Shown piece after piece: positions 24,194 to 31,508 of a DNA stretch of 64,000 bases; positions within the stretch are counted from its first letter, which is position 1; every line of letters starts with the position of its first letter. Both the position numbers and the translations under genes were made by a program. Origin of the DNA: JACVRW01 sp963811055 (GTDB taxonomy: Bacteria; Actinomycetota; Thermoleophilia; Solirubrobacterales; Thermoleophilaceae); NCBI GenBank assembly GCA_963811055.1, contig CAWEPQ010000019.1:372001-436000 (forward strand). The letters are read 5' to 3'. The notes under the pieces are model-generated. The model saw only the letters and a program-made list of their open reading frames with translations. It did no database searches and was not told where the DNA came from.

Positions 24194-25470
24194 CAGACCG
24201 CCTCGGCCCGCTCCCCGATGAACTCGCGCACCTGCTCCTCGGCACCCTTCAGCTTCTCGGCGATCCGGCGCCGGACCAGGTCCTCGAGGCCCGGGTCCTC
24301 GAGGCGCTGCACGACCTCCTCGAAGTACCCCTCCACCAGCACGCGCACCGCCTCGCCGCGCGACAGGCCGCGGGTCATCATGTAGAAGATCTGGTCCTGG
24401 TCGAGCTCGCCGACCGTGCCCCCGTGCGATGCCTTGACGTTGTCGGTCTCCACGATCAGCGAGGGGATCGCGTCGCCCTTGGCCTTGGGGGAGAGCAGGA
24501 TCTGGTGGGTCTGCAGGTACGTGTCGGTCTCCTGCGCGCCCGGCAGGATGTGGATCAGGCCCTCGTAGGAGGCTCGGGAGTTGCCCGTGAGGGCTCCCTT
24601 CCAGACCGTGTCGCCCGTGGTGTGGCCGGCCTCGTGCCTGTCCGAGGTGAACAGGTCGAGGTGCTCGTCGCGCTCCGTGAAGTACATCCCGGTGTGGCGC
24701 ATGTCCGAGCCCTGCTCGGCGGTCACGATGTCGAGCGTCTGCTTGGTCAGTCGGCCACCGAGGTGGATCGGCACCCACTTGACGCGCGCGTCGCGCCCGA
24801 TCTCCACCCGGCGCACCGACAGGTCGTGCACCTCGCCGGCGCCCCAGTCCTGGTAGTGGGCCAGGTTCACCTGCGCGCCCGGCTGGGCGTACAGCTCGAA
24901 CGCTCCGGCGTGGAGCGCCTGGCCCTCGAAGTCCGGTGCGAGGAAGTACTCGCGGATCTTGCACTCGGCGTGCTCGCCCACCACCACGAGCGTGTGCGCC
25001 CACTGCACCGTGCCGGGCTCGTCGATCAGCCAGACGGCCTGGATCGGCTTCTCGATCTGGACGTTGGGCGGGACGTACACGAACACGCCGCCGGTCCAGA
25101 AGGCGGCGTTGCCTGCGGGGAACTTGCCCTCGTCGTGGGGCAGCCGCTTGGCGAACCAGGGCTCCACCAGGTCGGGGTGCTCCTCGATCGCCTGCTCGAG
25201 CGGCATCACGATGATGCGGTCGTCGCTCACGTCGGTGTGCACGACGCTGGCGCCGCGCTGAACGATCAGCGCGGAGTGCTCCTCGCCGCCGAGATGCTCG
25301 TCCACGACGGCCGAGTCGTAGTCCTCGTAGCGGCGCGGCTCCAGCGCATCCACGTCGAGGTTGCGCAGGCTCGTCGTCCAGAAGCCGGAGCGGCGCCAGG
25401 TGGGCACCTCCTCGGCCTCGTAGGCAGCGAGAGCCGCCTTACGTCTGTCCTCTACGAAGCTAGGTGGCAC
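24193..25470 (-). CDS. sufD: Fe-S assembly protein SufD
   Basis: 425 residues from GTG at 25470. SufB/D beta-helix core signatures: AAFWTGGVFVYVPPNVQIEKP, EYFLAPDFEGQALHAGAFELY, HLGGRLTKQTLDIVTAEQGSD, FTSDRHEAGHTTGDTVWKGAL and LIVETDNVKASHGGTVGELDQDQ, the last containing the conserved His/Asp region. It forms the SufBC2D scaffold. The start overlaps sufC by 11 bases. Its length fits the actinobacterial SufD group. Confidence 0.93.
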   Translation of the reverse strand: MPPSFVEDRRKAALAAYEAEEVPTWRRSGFWTTSLRNLDVDALEPRRYEDYDSAVVDEHLGGEEHSALIVQRGASVVHTDVSDDRIIVMPLEQAIEEHPDLVEPWFAKRLPHDEGKFPAGNAAFWTGGVFVYVPPNVQIEKPIQAVWLIDEPGTVQWAHTLVVVGEHAECKIREYFLAPDFEGQALHAGAFELYAQPGAQVNLAHYQDWGAGEVHDLSVRRVEIGRDARVKWVPIHLGGRLTKQTLDIVTAEQGSDMRHTGMYFTERDEHLDLFTSDRHEAGHTTGDTVWKGALTGNSRASYEGLIHILPGAQETDTYLQTHQILLSPKAKGDAIPSLIVETDNVKASHGGTVGELDQDQIFYMMTRGLSRGEAVRVLVEGYFEEVVQRLEDPGLEDLVRRRIAEKLKGAEEQVREFIGERAEAV

Positions 25471-26212
25471 TCGCGGCCACCTCTTCCTTGACCCACTCGT
25501 AGCCCTTGTCCTCGAGCTGGTCGGCCAGCTCCGGGCCGCCCTCGCGGACGATCCGCCCGTCGAGCATGATGTGCACGAACTCGGGCCGCACGTAGCTCAG
25601 GATGCGGGTGTAGTGGGTGATGATCAGGAAGCCGCGGGCGTCGTCGCGCAGCGCGTTCACACCGTCGGAGACGATCCGCAGCGCGTCGATGTCGAGTCCT
25701 GAGTCGGTCTCGTCGAGCACCGCGAAGTCCGGGGCGAGCATCGCGAGCTGGAGGATCTCCGCGCGCTTCTTCTCACCGCCGGAGAAGCCCTCGTTGAGGT
25801 AGCGGCTGGTGAAGGCGCGGTCGATCTTCAGGAGCTCCATGTTCTTGCCGAGCACCTGGCCAAACTCCTTGACCTTGATCGGCTCCTCGCGCCGGGCGTT
25901 GACCGCCATGCGAAGGAAGTTGGCCACCGACACACCCGGGATCGTGGCCGGGTACTGGAAGGCCATGAACAGGCCGGCGCGGGCGCGCTCGTCCGGGCTC
26001 GCCTCCGTGAGGTCCTCACCGTCGAGGAGGATCTTGCCCTCGGTGACCTCGTAGTTGGGGTTGCCCATCAGCGTGTTCGCGAGGGTGGACTTGCCGGACC
26101 CGTTGGGGCCCATCAGGGCGTGAGTCTCGCCCTTCGCGACGGTCAGGTTCACGCCGTGGAGGATCTCTCGCTCCTCGATGCGCACATGCAGGTTCTGGAT
26201 TTCCAGCTTCAT
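25460..26212 (-). CDS. sufC: Fe-S assembly ATPase SufC
   Basis: 250 residues. ABC ATPase motifs: Walker A GPNGSGKST, Q-loop AFQYPATIPGV, signature FSGGEKKRAEILQ, Walker B FAVLDETDSGLDIDAL and ITHYTRIL. The LDETDSGLD variant and the tail YEWVKEE are characteristic of SufC rather than of transporters. It drives conformational change in SufBC2D. The ATG overlaps the rrf2 stop (ATGA), which couples it to its regulator. Confidence 0.95.
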   Translation of the reverse strand: MKLEIQNLHVRIEEREILHGVNLTVAKGETHALMGPNGSGKSTLANTLMGNPNYEVTEGKILLDGEDLTEASPDERARAGLFMAFQYPATIPGVSVANFLRMAVNARREEPIKVKEFGQVLGKNMELLKIDRAFTSRYLNEGFSGGEKKRAEILQLAMLAPDFAVLDETDSGLDIDALRIVSDGVNALRDDARGFLIITHYTRILSYVRPEFVHIMLDGRIVREGGPELADQLEDKGYEWVKEEVAASAT

Positions 26213-26673
26213 ACGGTCAACTTCTCCTTGGGCTCCTTCGAGAACGGGCGGACCAGGTCGTCCAGGGTCATGTCGTTGAGGGTGCGAACGATCGACCCCT
26301 GGACCCTGGTCCAGAGCAGCTTTGTGGGGCAAGGACTCTCGCCCTCGCGTGAGCAGACGAGCGCTCCGTCTGCGTCGGCGCTGATGCACTCGATCGGGGC
26401 GATCTCGCCCTCCAGTGCCTGCACCACCTCCGCCATGGTGATCTCCGCCGCCGGTCGAGCCAGCGAGTAGCCGCCGTGGGCGCCGCGGCGCGACTCCACG
26501 AGCTCCGCGCGGCGCAGGCGCTGCACGAGATGCTCGAGGTACGCCAGCGGAAGGCCCTCGGCGTCGGCGATGGAGCCGAGCGAGATCGGCGCCGGGTCGG
26601 CGGCCGCGCCGCCCTCCCGTGCGAGGTGCACCATGACGCGCACGCCGTACTCGGCTTTGGTTGAGAACATCAT
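26209..26673 (-). CDS. Rrf2-family Fe-S sensing regulator (SufR/IscR-like)
   Basis: 154 residues with an Rrf2 winged helix: FSTKAEYGVRVMVHLA, PLAYLEHLVQRLRRAELVESRRGAHGGYSLARP. Three Cys in the cluster-binding loop (Cys96, Cys107, Cys115) could ligate a [2Fe-2S] or [4Fe-4S] cluster. It probably senses cluster status and represses its own suf operon. A perfect palindrome (26683-26699) lies ten bases before the first ATG, and a degenerate copy precedes sufB. First gene of rrf2-sufCDSU; ATG-ATG start, first ATG chosen. Confidence 0.9.
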   Translation of the reverse strand: MMFSTKAEYGVRVMVHLAREGGAAADPAPISLGSIADAEGLPLAYLEHLVQRLRRAELVESRRGAHGGYSLARPAAEITMAEVVQALEGEIAPIECISADADGALVCSREGESPCPTKLLWTRVQGSIVRTLNDMTLDDLVRPFSKEPKEKLTV

Positions 26674-26682
26674 CTTGGAATA

Positions 26683-26699
26683 CCTACCTCGGAGGTAGG
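26683..26699 (-). promoter_or_regulatory. Rrf2 operator palindrome
   Basis: CCTACCTC-G-GAGGTAGG: perfect eight-base arms around one central base, just upstream of rrf2-sufCDSU. Position and symmetry fit an autoregulatory Rrf2 dimer site. Compare the related sequence in front of sufB (17006-17032). Confidence 0.7.
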
Positions 26700-26710
26700 A
26701 TACGCACCGT

Positions 26711-27319
26711 TTACTCGGGGATTTCTTCCTCGAGGATGCGCAGGTCGTGCGCCAGCCCCTCGGGGGTCGCGGCAAAGCCGGGGAACCCCACGCGCTGGTA
26801 GCCGCGGGCGTCGACGAGCGTGAAGCGCGCCTGGTGCTCCCGAGTCACGCCCTGGGCGGCGATGTGGAAGCCCTCCCAGACCGGTCGCAGCTCACGGCGC
26901 GAGCCGAGCACGAAGTCGATCCGGCCGAGCGCGCGCTGCTCGGAGAGGAAGGCGCGCGCGCTGGCCTCGGTGTCATTCGGCGGGTCCACCGCCACGGCGA
27001 TCGCCGGCACGTCGTGCCCGAGCTGGTCGAGCGCGCCGCGCACCGTCTGGGCCTGTGCGGGGCAGCTGTCCTCGCAGTGGGTGTAGAGGAACGTGACCAC
27101 CACCGGCTTCCCGCGCAGCGAGCGCATCGAGATCGGGTCGCCGTCCTGGTTGCGCAGCTTGAAATCGGGAGCCTTCAGGCCGCTCGGCATGACGGCGCCC
27201 TCGAACGCGCTGCCGCCGCTCGACGGCTCCTCGTCACCGGATCCGCTGGCCGCGAGCACGGTGGCCCCGAGCGCGAACACGGCCACCAGCACGAGCGCGA
27301 TCACGATACGGGGATTCAC
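26711..27319 (-). CDS. SCO1/SenC-family copper-binding thioredoxin-fold protein
   Basis: 202 residues from GTG. N-terminal membrane anchor (IVIALVLVAVFALGATVLAA), then the SCO domain with the copper motif CEDSC (Cys82, Cys86) in VVTFLYTHCEDSCP and the conserved His162 in TREHQARFTLVD. SCO proteins deliver copper to the CuA site of cytochrome c oxidase or act as periplasmic thiol reductases. No oxidase genes are nearby. It ends 12 bases before the rrf2 operator region and is read in the same direction as suf and the downstream response genes. Confidence 0.88.
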   Translation of the reverse strand: MNPRIVIALVLVAVFALGATVLAASGSGDEEPSSGGSAFEGAVMPSGLKAPDFKLRNQDGDPISMRSLRGKPVVVTFLYTHCEDSCPAQAQTVRGALDQLGHDVPAIAVAVDPPNDTEASARAFLSEQRALGRIDFVLGSRRELRPVWEGFHIAAQGVTREHQARFTLVDARGYQRVGFPGFAATPEGLAHDLRILEEEIPE

Positions 27320-27334
27320 CCGAGCGAGGGTAGT

Positions 27335-27814
27335 TCAGAGCTCCAGCACGTAGCGCTCCATCTGGATCGGCCGGCCCCAGGGCGAGCGCTCGCCGGAGCT
27401 CACCCGCACGAAGCCGGCGTGGCGGTACATCCCGGCCGCCAGCGTGAGCTCGCTGAAGGTCGTGAGCTCGATGCGCTCGTAGCGCGCCTCGCGCGCGCGA
27501 GCGAGAGCGCCGTCCACGAGGCGCCTGCCCAGGCCGAGCCCGCGCGCCTCCGGGCGGAGCACGAAGTGGCCCAGCCGCGCCAGGCCGTGGCCCTGGTCCG
27601 CGAGCGTGATCGAGCCCACCGGCTCGGTCCCGTCCTCCGCGATCCAGAGCCCCTCGCCGGGGCCTGGCCACCCCCTCAGCGTCAGCTCCACCATTCGTGC
27701 GGCCACCGACGCCTCGAAGGTCGCGTCGAGGCCGTACTCGGCCGCGTACACGAGCCCGTGCAGCCGCGTGACGGCGCCGATGTCGCCGGGCTCTGGACCG
27801 GAGCGGATGCGCAC
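27335..27814 (-). CDS. GNAT-family N-acetyltransferase
   Basis: 159 residues from GTG at 27812-27814. GNAT fold: IRSGPEPGDIGAVTRLH, WIAEDGTEPVGSITLA, LGHFVLRPEARGLGLGRRLVDGAL (acetyl-CoA pyrophosphate-binding R-G-x-G-L-G-like motif) and YRHAGFVRVSS with a C-terminal QMERYVLEL. The substrate is not identifiable. It lies between the Sco gene and the response regulator, all on the minus strand, with 15-18 base gaps. Confidence 0.82.
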   Translation of the reverse strand: MRIRSGPEPGDIGAVTRLHGLVYAAEYGLDATFEASVAARMVELTLRGWPGPGEGLWIAEDGTEPVGSITLADQGHGLARLGHFVLRPEARGLGLGRRLVDGALARAREARYERIELTTFSELTLAAGMYRHAGFVRVSSGERSPWGRPIQMERYVLEL

Positions 27815-27831
27815 GCGGGCAGCGTAGAGCC

Positions 27832-28467
27832 CTACGGCTCGACCAGCCCGCGGCGCACGGCGTAGCGGGCCAGCTCCACGCGATCGCGCATGCCGAGCTT
27901 CGAGAGCACGTTGGCGCGGTGCGACTCCACCGTCTTCTCCGACACCCGGAGGGTCTCTGCGATCTGGCGGTTGGTGAATGCCTCGGCGATCAGCTTGACC
28001 ACCTCGAGCTCGCGCGGCGTGAGCGCGTCTTCCATATCGGGCCTGGCCCCCGCGCGCCACTCCTCCATCAGAGTCCTCTGGGCCTCGCTCGAGAGGAACG
28101 TCCTGCCGGCGGCCACCGTCCGCAGCGCCTCGATCAGGTCGGTATCGGCGGCGCGCTTGAGCACGTACCCGGCCGCCCCGGCGTCGAGGCCCTCCACGAA
28201 GTAGTGCGCGTCGTCGTGCATCGACAGGAGCAGCACGCGCGTGTCGGGCACGTGCGAGCGGATCTCGCGCGCGGCCTGGAGGCCGGTCATGCGCGGCATC
28301 GACACGTCGAGCACTGCCACGTCCGGGTGCTCCGCCTGCGTGGACTCGAGCGCGCTCACGCCGTCGATGGCCTCGGCCACCACCTCCATGTCCGTCTGGC
28401 GGTCGATCAGCAGGCGCAGCCCGGAGCGCACGATGCCGTGATCGTCGGCGATCAGCACGCGGATCAT
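27832..28467 (-). CDS. NarL/FixJ-type response regulator
   Basis: 211 residues. Receiver domain 1-120 with acidic DD pair (8-9), phospho-acceptor Asp54 in AVLDVSMP, and conserved Ser and Lys in LLLSMHDD and YVLKRAA. LuxR-type HTH at about 148-205 (LTPRELEVVKLIAEAFTNRQ, then VSEKTVESHRANVLSKLG). Its start overlaps the kinase stop (28464-28467), so the pair is translated together. Targets unknown. Confidence 0.93.
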   Translation of the reverse strand: MIRVLIADDHGIVRSGLRLLIDRQTDMEVVAEAIDGVSALESTQAEHPDVAVLDVSMPRMTGLQAAREIRSHVPDTRVLLLSMHDDAHYFVEGLDAGAAGYVLKRAADTDLIEALRTVAAGRTFLSSEAQRTLMEEWRAGARPDMEDALTPRELEVVKLIAEAFTNRQIAETLRVSEKTVESHRANVLSKLGMRDRVELARYAVRRGLVEP

Positions 28468-29450
28468 CGGAGCCTCAAAGTGACCGAGGTTCCGCCGTTC
28501 GGCGCCGAGCGCACGTCAAGCTCTCCACCCACGAGGCGGGCCCGCTCGGCCATGCCGCGCAGACCGAGTCCCTGCGAGGCGGGATCGCCGGCGCGAGTGG
28601 CGCGACCGGGATCGAAGCCTCCGCCGTCGTCGCGCACGCGCAACTCGGTGCGGTCCTGCGCCACCTCCAGCTCCACCTCCACGACCGTGGCTCCGGCGTG
28701 GCGCTCGGCGTTGGTGAGCGCCTCCTGCGCCACGCGGTACACGGCGGTCTGGGCGTCCTCCCCGAGCGCGTCCACGTCGCCCTGCGCCTGCATCCTGACC
28801 TCGACGCCGGTGCGCGCCGCAAAGCGCTTCAGCTGTGCGTCGATCGCGGGAACGAGGCCGTGGTCGTCGAGCGCGGAGGGGCGCAGCTGGCGCGCGAGGT
28901 TGAGCAGCTCGTCCATCGCCTGGTTCACCAGGCGCTTGAGTTCGCCCACCTCCTGGGCGTGCTCGGGCGGCGACTGCTGGGCCAGCGCCTCGAGGCGCAG
29001 CAGAATCGCCGTGAGCGCCTGGTTGACCTCGTCGTGGAGGTCACGGGCCAGGCGCCGGCGCTCCTCCTCCTGGGCGCGCATCACGAGCTGGCCCGCGTGG
29101 CGGCGCTCCTGCTCCACGCGCTCGAGCAGTCGCCGGAACGACTCGGCCAGCCGGCCGATCTCCTCGGCCGGCCGGTCAGAGGTGAGGTCGAGCGCTCCCG
29201 GGGCGGCCGGATCCACCTGCTCGATGCGGTCGATGAGGTGCTCGAGCGGGCGAAAGCGCCGCTGGAGCATCCACATGTTCACGCAGAGCGTGAGCATGAT
29301 CGCGAGCGCGAGCACCAGGAACTGCCAGCGCTCGCTGGCCACCTGAAGGTCGAGCCCGGCCACGAGGCTCGCGGCCAGCAGTGTGAGGGCCACGAGAACG
29401 ACATTGGCGGCCACGACCTGGCCGATGAGCGAATCGTCGCGGCGCGTCAT
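28464..29450 (-). CDS. NarX/LiaS-type sensor histidine kinase
   Basis: 328 residues from ATG at 29448-29450; an upstream start at 29492 would fall inside a palindrome and is less likely. Two membrane helices (VVLVALTLLAASLVAGL; FLVLALAIMLTLCVNMWML), a HAMP-like linker (65-115), HisKA_3 dimerisation domain with phospho-acceptor His139 in RRLARDLHDEVNQAL, and HATPase_c with DDGGGFDP and GLGLRGMAERARLVGG. The short extracellular loop (about 12 residues) suggests sensing within or at the membrane. It pairs with the downstream response regulator. Confidence 0.92.
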   Translation of the reverse strand: MTRRDDSLIGQVVAANVVLVALTLLAASLVAGLDLQVASERWQFLVLALAIMLTLCVNMWMLQRRFRPLEHLIDRIEQVDPAAPGALDLTSDRPAEEIGRLAESFRRLLERVEQERRHAGQLVMRAQEEERRRLARDLHDEVNQALTAILLRLEALAQQSPPEHAQEVGELKRLVNQAMDELLNLARQLRPSALDDHGLVPAIDAQLKRFAARTGVEVRMQAQGDVDALGEDAQTAVYRVAQEALTNAERHAGATVVEVELEVAQDRTELRVRDDGGGFDPGRATRAGDPASQGLGLRGMAERARLVGGELDVRSAPNGGTSVTLRLR

Positions 29451-29490
29451 TCTCGGTCTGCCTGTCAATCGGAATTCCCCAGTCACGGAC

Positions 29491-29512
29491 ATATGGGGTC
29501 ACCACCCCATAT
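29491..29512. promoter_or_regulatory. Perfect inverted repeat upstream of the histidine kinase gene
   Basis: ATATGGGGT (29491-29499) and ACCCCATAT (29504-29512) are perfect nine-base arms around CACC. They lie about 40 bases upstream of the chosen kinase start, in promoter position, so an operator for an autoregulating dimer is the likeliest reading. A short hairpin in the leader is the alternative. Confidence 0.5.
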
Positions 29513-29608
29513 CGGCAGAGGCGCGCACGGACGAGAATCGTGATGAGGCTTAGTGGCGAGGGGACTCGCCGCAGGGCTTCCGCAAAAGAAGATTGGTCTG
29601 GGTCTTCC

Positions 29609-29640
29609 ACCGGGGCGCCTACGGGCGCCCCGGTAGTTTT
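29609..29640 (+). terminator. Stable hairpin with T-run
   Basis: Arms ACCGGGGCGCC (29609-29619) and GGCGCCCCGGT (29624-29634) enclose TACG and are followed by AGTTTTT. It has intrinsic-terminator form on the plus strand, but no annotated plus-strand gene ends just before it. It may terminate an unrecognised short transcript. Confidence 0.6.
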
Positions 29641-29643
29641 TCG

Positions 29644-29677
29644 GCGGAAGCAGCCGGCTCGGCCGGCTGCGCACCGA
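29644..29677. repeat. REP-like palindromic repeat, copy B
   Basis: 34 nt: GCGGAAGC, arms GCAGCCGGC / GCCGGCTGC around TCG, then GCACCGA. It directly follows the hairpin at 29609-29634 in intergenic DNA. One base differs from copy A. Confidence 0.8.
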
Positions 29678-29918
29678 TACGTTTTCGGGGCGATCTCGCA
29701 AAGGTGCTTCGCGACGACGCGCGTGCGGAGGCCCTCCTCGCAGGCATGGCTCGTTCGTCCATCCGGACTTCGAGGCGGTCGCCAGAACCTCGCTCGAAGG
29801 CCCTTCCGGGGCCGGCCTGGCGCATGGGAGAGCTACAGTGATCGTGACGAGGCCTTCGAGGCTGCAGGGCTGTCCAGAAGCGGGGAAAATGACTCCGCTA
29901 CGCGCGTCGACTAGGCGC

Positions 29919-29932
29919 TACACTTTCTGAAG
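29919..29932 (+). promoter_or_regulatory. Promoter-like element of moeZ-like gene, identical to that of cysM
   Basis: TACACTTTCTGAAG occurs here and, identically, at 33823-33836 before cysM. TACACT fits a -10 element. Here the leader to the ATG would be about 42 bases, with GGGGAGTTAGAGG as ribosome site region. Confidence 0.45.
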
Positions 29933-29972
29933 TATTGGAAACCCGACCGACTTAAGGGGAGTTAGAGGCGAG

Positions 29973-31157
29973 ATGGCCAGCGGCGCCGATTTGATCCGCA
30001 AGGCGAAGGAAGAGATCCGCGAGGTCGATCCGCGCGACGTCCACGACGTGTCGCAGAACGGGAACGGCACGGTGATCGTCGACGTTCGCGAGCAGCACGA
30101 GTTCGAGGAGGCCCACATCCCCGGCGCGCTGCACGTACCGCGCGGGCATCTCGAATCGCGCATCGAGGGCGCCGCTCCGGACCGCTCCTCGCACGTGGTC
30201 CTCTACTGCGCCTCGGGCCAGCGCTCGGCGCTGGCCGCCCAGACGCTTCAGGACATGCTCGGCTACGAGAACGTCGAGTCCATGCGCGGGGGCATCACGC
30301 TCTGGAAGGACCGCGGCTACGACGTCGAGGTGCCGCGCTCCCTCACCGCAGAGCAGCGCGAGCGCTACTCGCGCCACCTGCTCGTGCCCGAGATCGGACT
30401 CGAGGGTCAGCTCAAGCTGCTCGACGCCAAGGTGCTGCTGCTCGGCGCCGGCGGCCTCGGGTCGCCCGCGGCGCTCTACCTCGCCGCCGCAGGCGTGGGC
30501 ACGCTCGGCATCGTGGACAACGACGTGGTCGACCTGTCCAACCTCCAGCGCCAGGTGGCCCACTCGAACGAGCGCGTGGGCATGCCCAAGGTCGACTCGG
30601 CCGAGATCTCGGTGCACGAGATCAACCCCGAGGTGAAGGTCGAGAAGTACCCGGTGCGCATCGACGCCTCCAACATCATGGAGATCATCGAGGGGTACGA
30701 CGTGATCGTCGACGGGCTCGACAACTTCCCCACCCGCTACCTCCTCAACGACGCGTCGGTGCGGCTCCAGATCCCGGTGGTGTCCGCCTCGATCCTCGGT
30801 TTCGAGGGTCAGCTCTCGGTGTTCCACCCCTACGAGGGCCCGTGCTACCGCTGCCTCTACCCGACACCGCCGCCCGCCGAGCTCGCACCGAGCTGCGGCG
30901 CCGCCGGCGTGCTCGGGGTGCTCCCCGGAGTGATGGGGCTCCTCCAGTCCGTGGAGGTCATCAAGCTCGTGACCGGCGCCGGCGAGAGCCTGGCCGGCCG
31001 CCTGCTCCTCTACGACGCCCTCGGGACCACGTTCACCGAGCTGAAGGTCCGGCGCGACCCCGACTGCCCGATCTGCTCACGCGATCCGGGCGAGATCTCC
31101 GACGAGGAGATGGGTGTCTTTCCGGATTACGAGCTCTTCTGCTCGGCCGCGGGCTAG
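29973..31157 (+). CDS. moeZ: Rhodanese-ThiF/MoeB fusion, MoeZ-like sulfur-carrier activating enzyme
   Basis: 394 residues. Rhodanese domain at about 15-120 with persulfide Cys79 in LYCASGQRS; then an E1-like ThiF/MoeB domain with ATP loop GAGGLGSP at 158-165, VDNDVVDLSNLQRQ, and zinc Cys pairs 291/294 (CYRC) and 365/368 (CPIC), plus conserved Cys308 (PSCGAAG). It adenylates the C-terminal Gly-Gly of a ubiquitin-like carrier and transfers sulfur to it. In mycobacterial MoeZ the rhodanese domain is C-terminal; here it is N-terminal. cysO, cysM and mec lie within 8 kb, so CysO is the likely partner; MoaD or ThiS are alternatives. Confidence 0.85.
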   Translation: MASGADLIRKAKEEIREVDPRDVHDVSQNGNGTVIVDVREQHEFEEAHIPGALHVPRGHLESRIEGAAPDRSSHVVLYCASGQRSALAAQTLQDMLGYENVESMRGGITLWKDRGYDVEVPRSLTAEQRERYSRHLLVPEIGLEGQLKLLDAKVLLLGAGGLGSPAALYLAAAGVGTLGIVDNDVVDLSNLQRQVAHSNERVGMPKVDSAEISVHEINPEVKVEKYPVRIDASNIMEIIEGYDVIVDGLDNFPTRYLLNDASVRLQIPVVSASILGFEGQLSVFHPYEGPCYRCLYPTPPPAELAPSCGAAGVLGVLPGVMGLLQSVEVIKLVTGAGESLAGRLLLYDALGTTFTELKVRRDPDCPICSRDPGEISDEEMGVFPDYELFCSAAG

Positions 31158-31171
31158 AAGGCTCTGCGACG

Positions 31172-31191
31172 AGCCCGGCGTTTACCGGGCT
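31172..31191 (+). terminator. Hairpin after the moeZ-like gene
   Basis: AGCCCGG (31172-31178) and CCGGGCT (31185-31191) pair around CGTTTA, 14 bases after the stop codon. There is no T-run, so it may be a weak or Rho-assisted terminator or an mRNA 3'-end hairpin. Confidence 0.4.
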
Positions 31192-31286
31192 GGGTGGGGA
31201 GCTGTGTTCTGTTGCGCGGGTTTCGTGCTCGTAGCGCTGCCGTGACGTTCGGCGCCCTGGGTTCGGAGCGCGGTGTCGATTTGGTC

Positions 31287-31381
31287 CCGCATAGCGCGAC
31301 TAACTGACAGGGCACTCGGGTCGGCCGGGGTCATTCGTGCGTGTTCACTTCCTCCCGAATAGCGTGCATAAGTGAACACGC
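31287..31381. repeat. Intergenic inverted repeat with imperfect direct repeats, nature unknown
   Basis: GCGTGTTCACTT (31339-31350) and AAGTGAACACGC (31370-31381) are perfect 12-base arms with a 19-base loop. The loop and right arm contain TCCCGAATAGCGTGCATAAG. A related TCCCGCATAGCGCGACTAAC begins at about 31287, so an imperfect direct repeat of about 25 bases is spaced about 66 bases apart. The surrounding gap 31158-31508 has no convincing gene. It could be a mobile-element remnant, a transcribed structure or a protein-binding array. Confidence 0.5.
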
Positions 31382-31508
31382 GCTCTCGCGAGCGGAGGCC
31401 TGTCGTCACCAAGGACGGGAAGCGCACGAGTTGCCTCTCCGCGGCCGTACCCAGCAACCAGGGGCCTTGAGCCCGCCACGGCGCTCGAGCGGAGCGCACT
31501 TCGAGCCG

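Larger units (their letters stand above)
29513..29918. other. Gene-free stretch between the kinase operon and the moeZ-like gene
   Basis: About 400 bases without a convincing coding region; the short frames here have no family-like sequence. It contains the hairpin at 29609-29634 followed by five T, REP-like copy B (29644-29677), and GC-rich sequence with no clear promoter for a further gene. CTTCCGCAAAAG near 29575 is the reverse complement of the CTTTTGCGGAAG start of copy C at 49004, so a decayed repeat end may be present. Confidence 0.5.

Noticed and set aside
29541..29914. Plus-strand frames between the kinase and the moeZ-like gene
   Set aside because: They run through the hairpin and REP-like repeat with no protein-like sequence.
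31182..31499. 105-codon minus-strand frame across the intergenic repeat
   Set aside because: No family-like sequence, biased composition, and it covers the inverted repeats; treated as non-coding.
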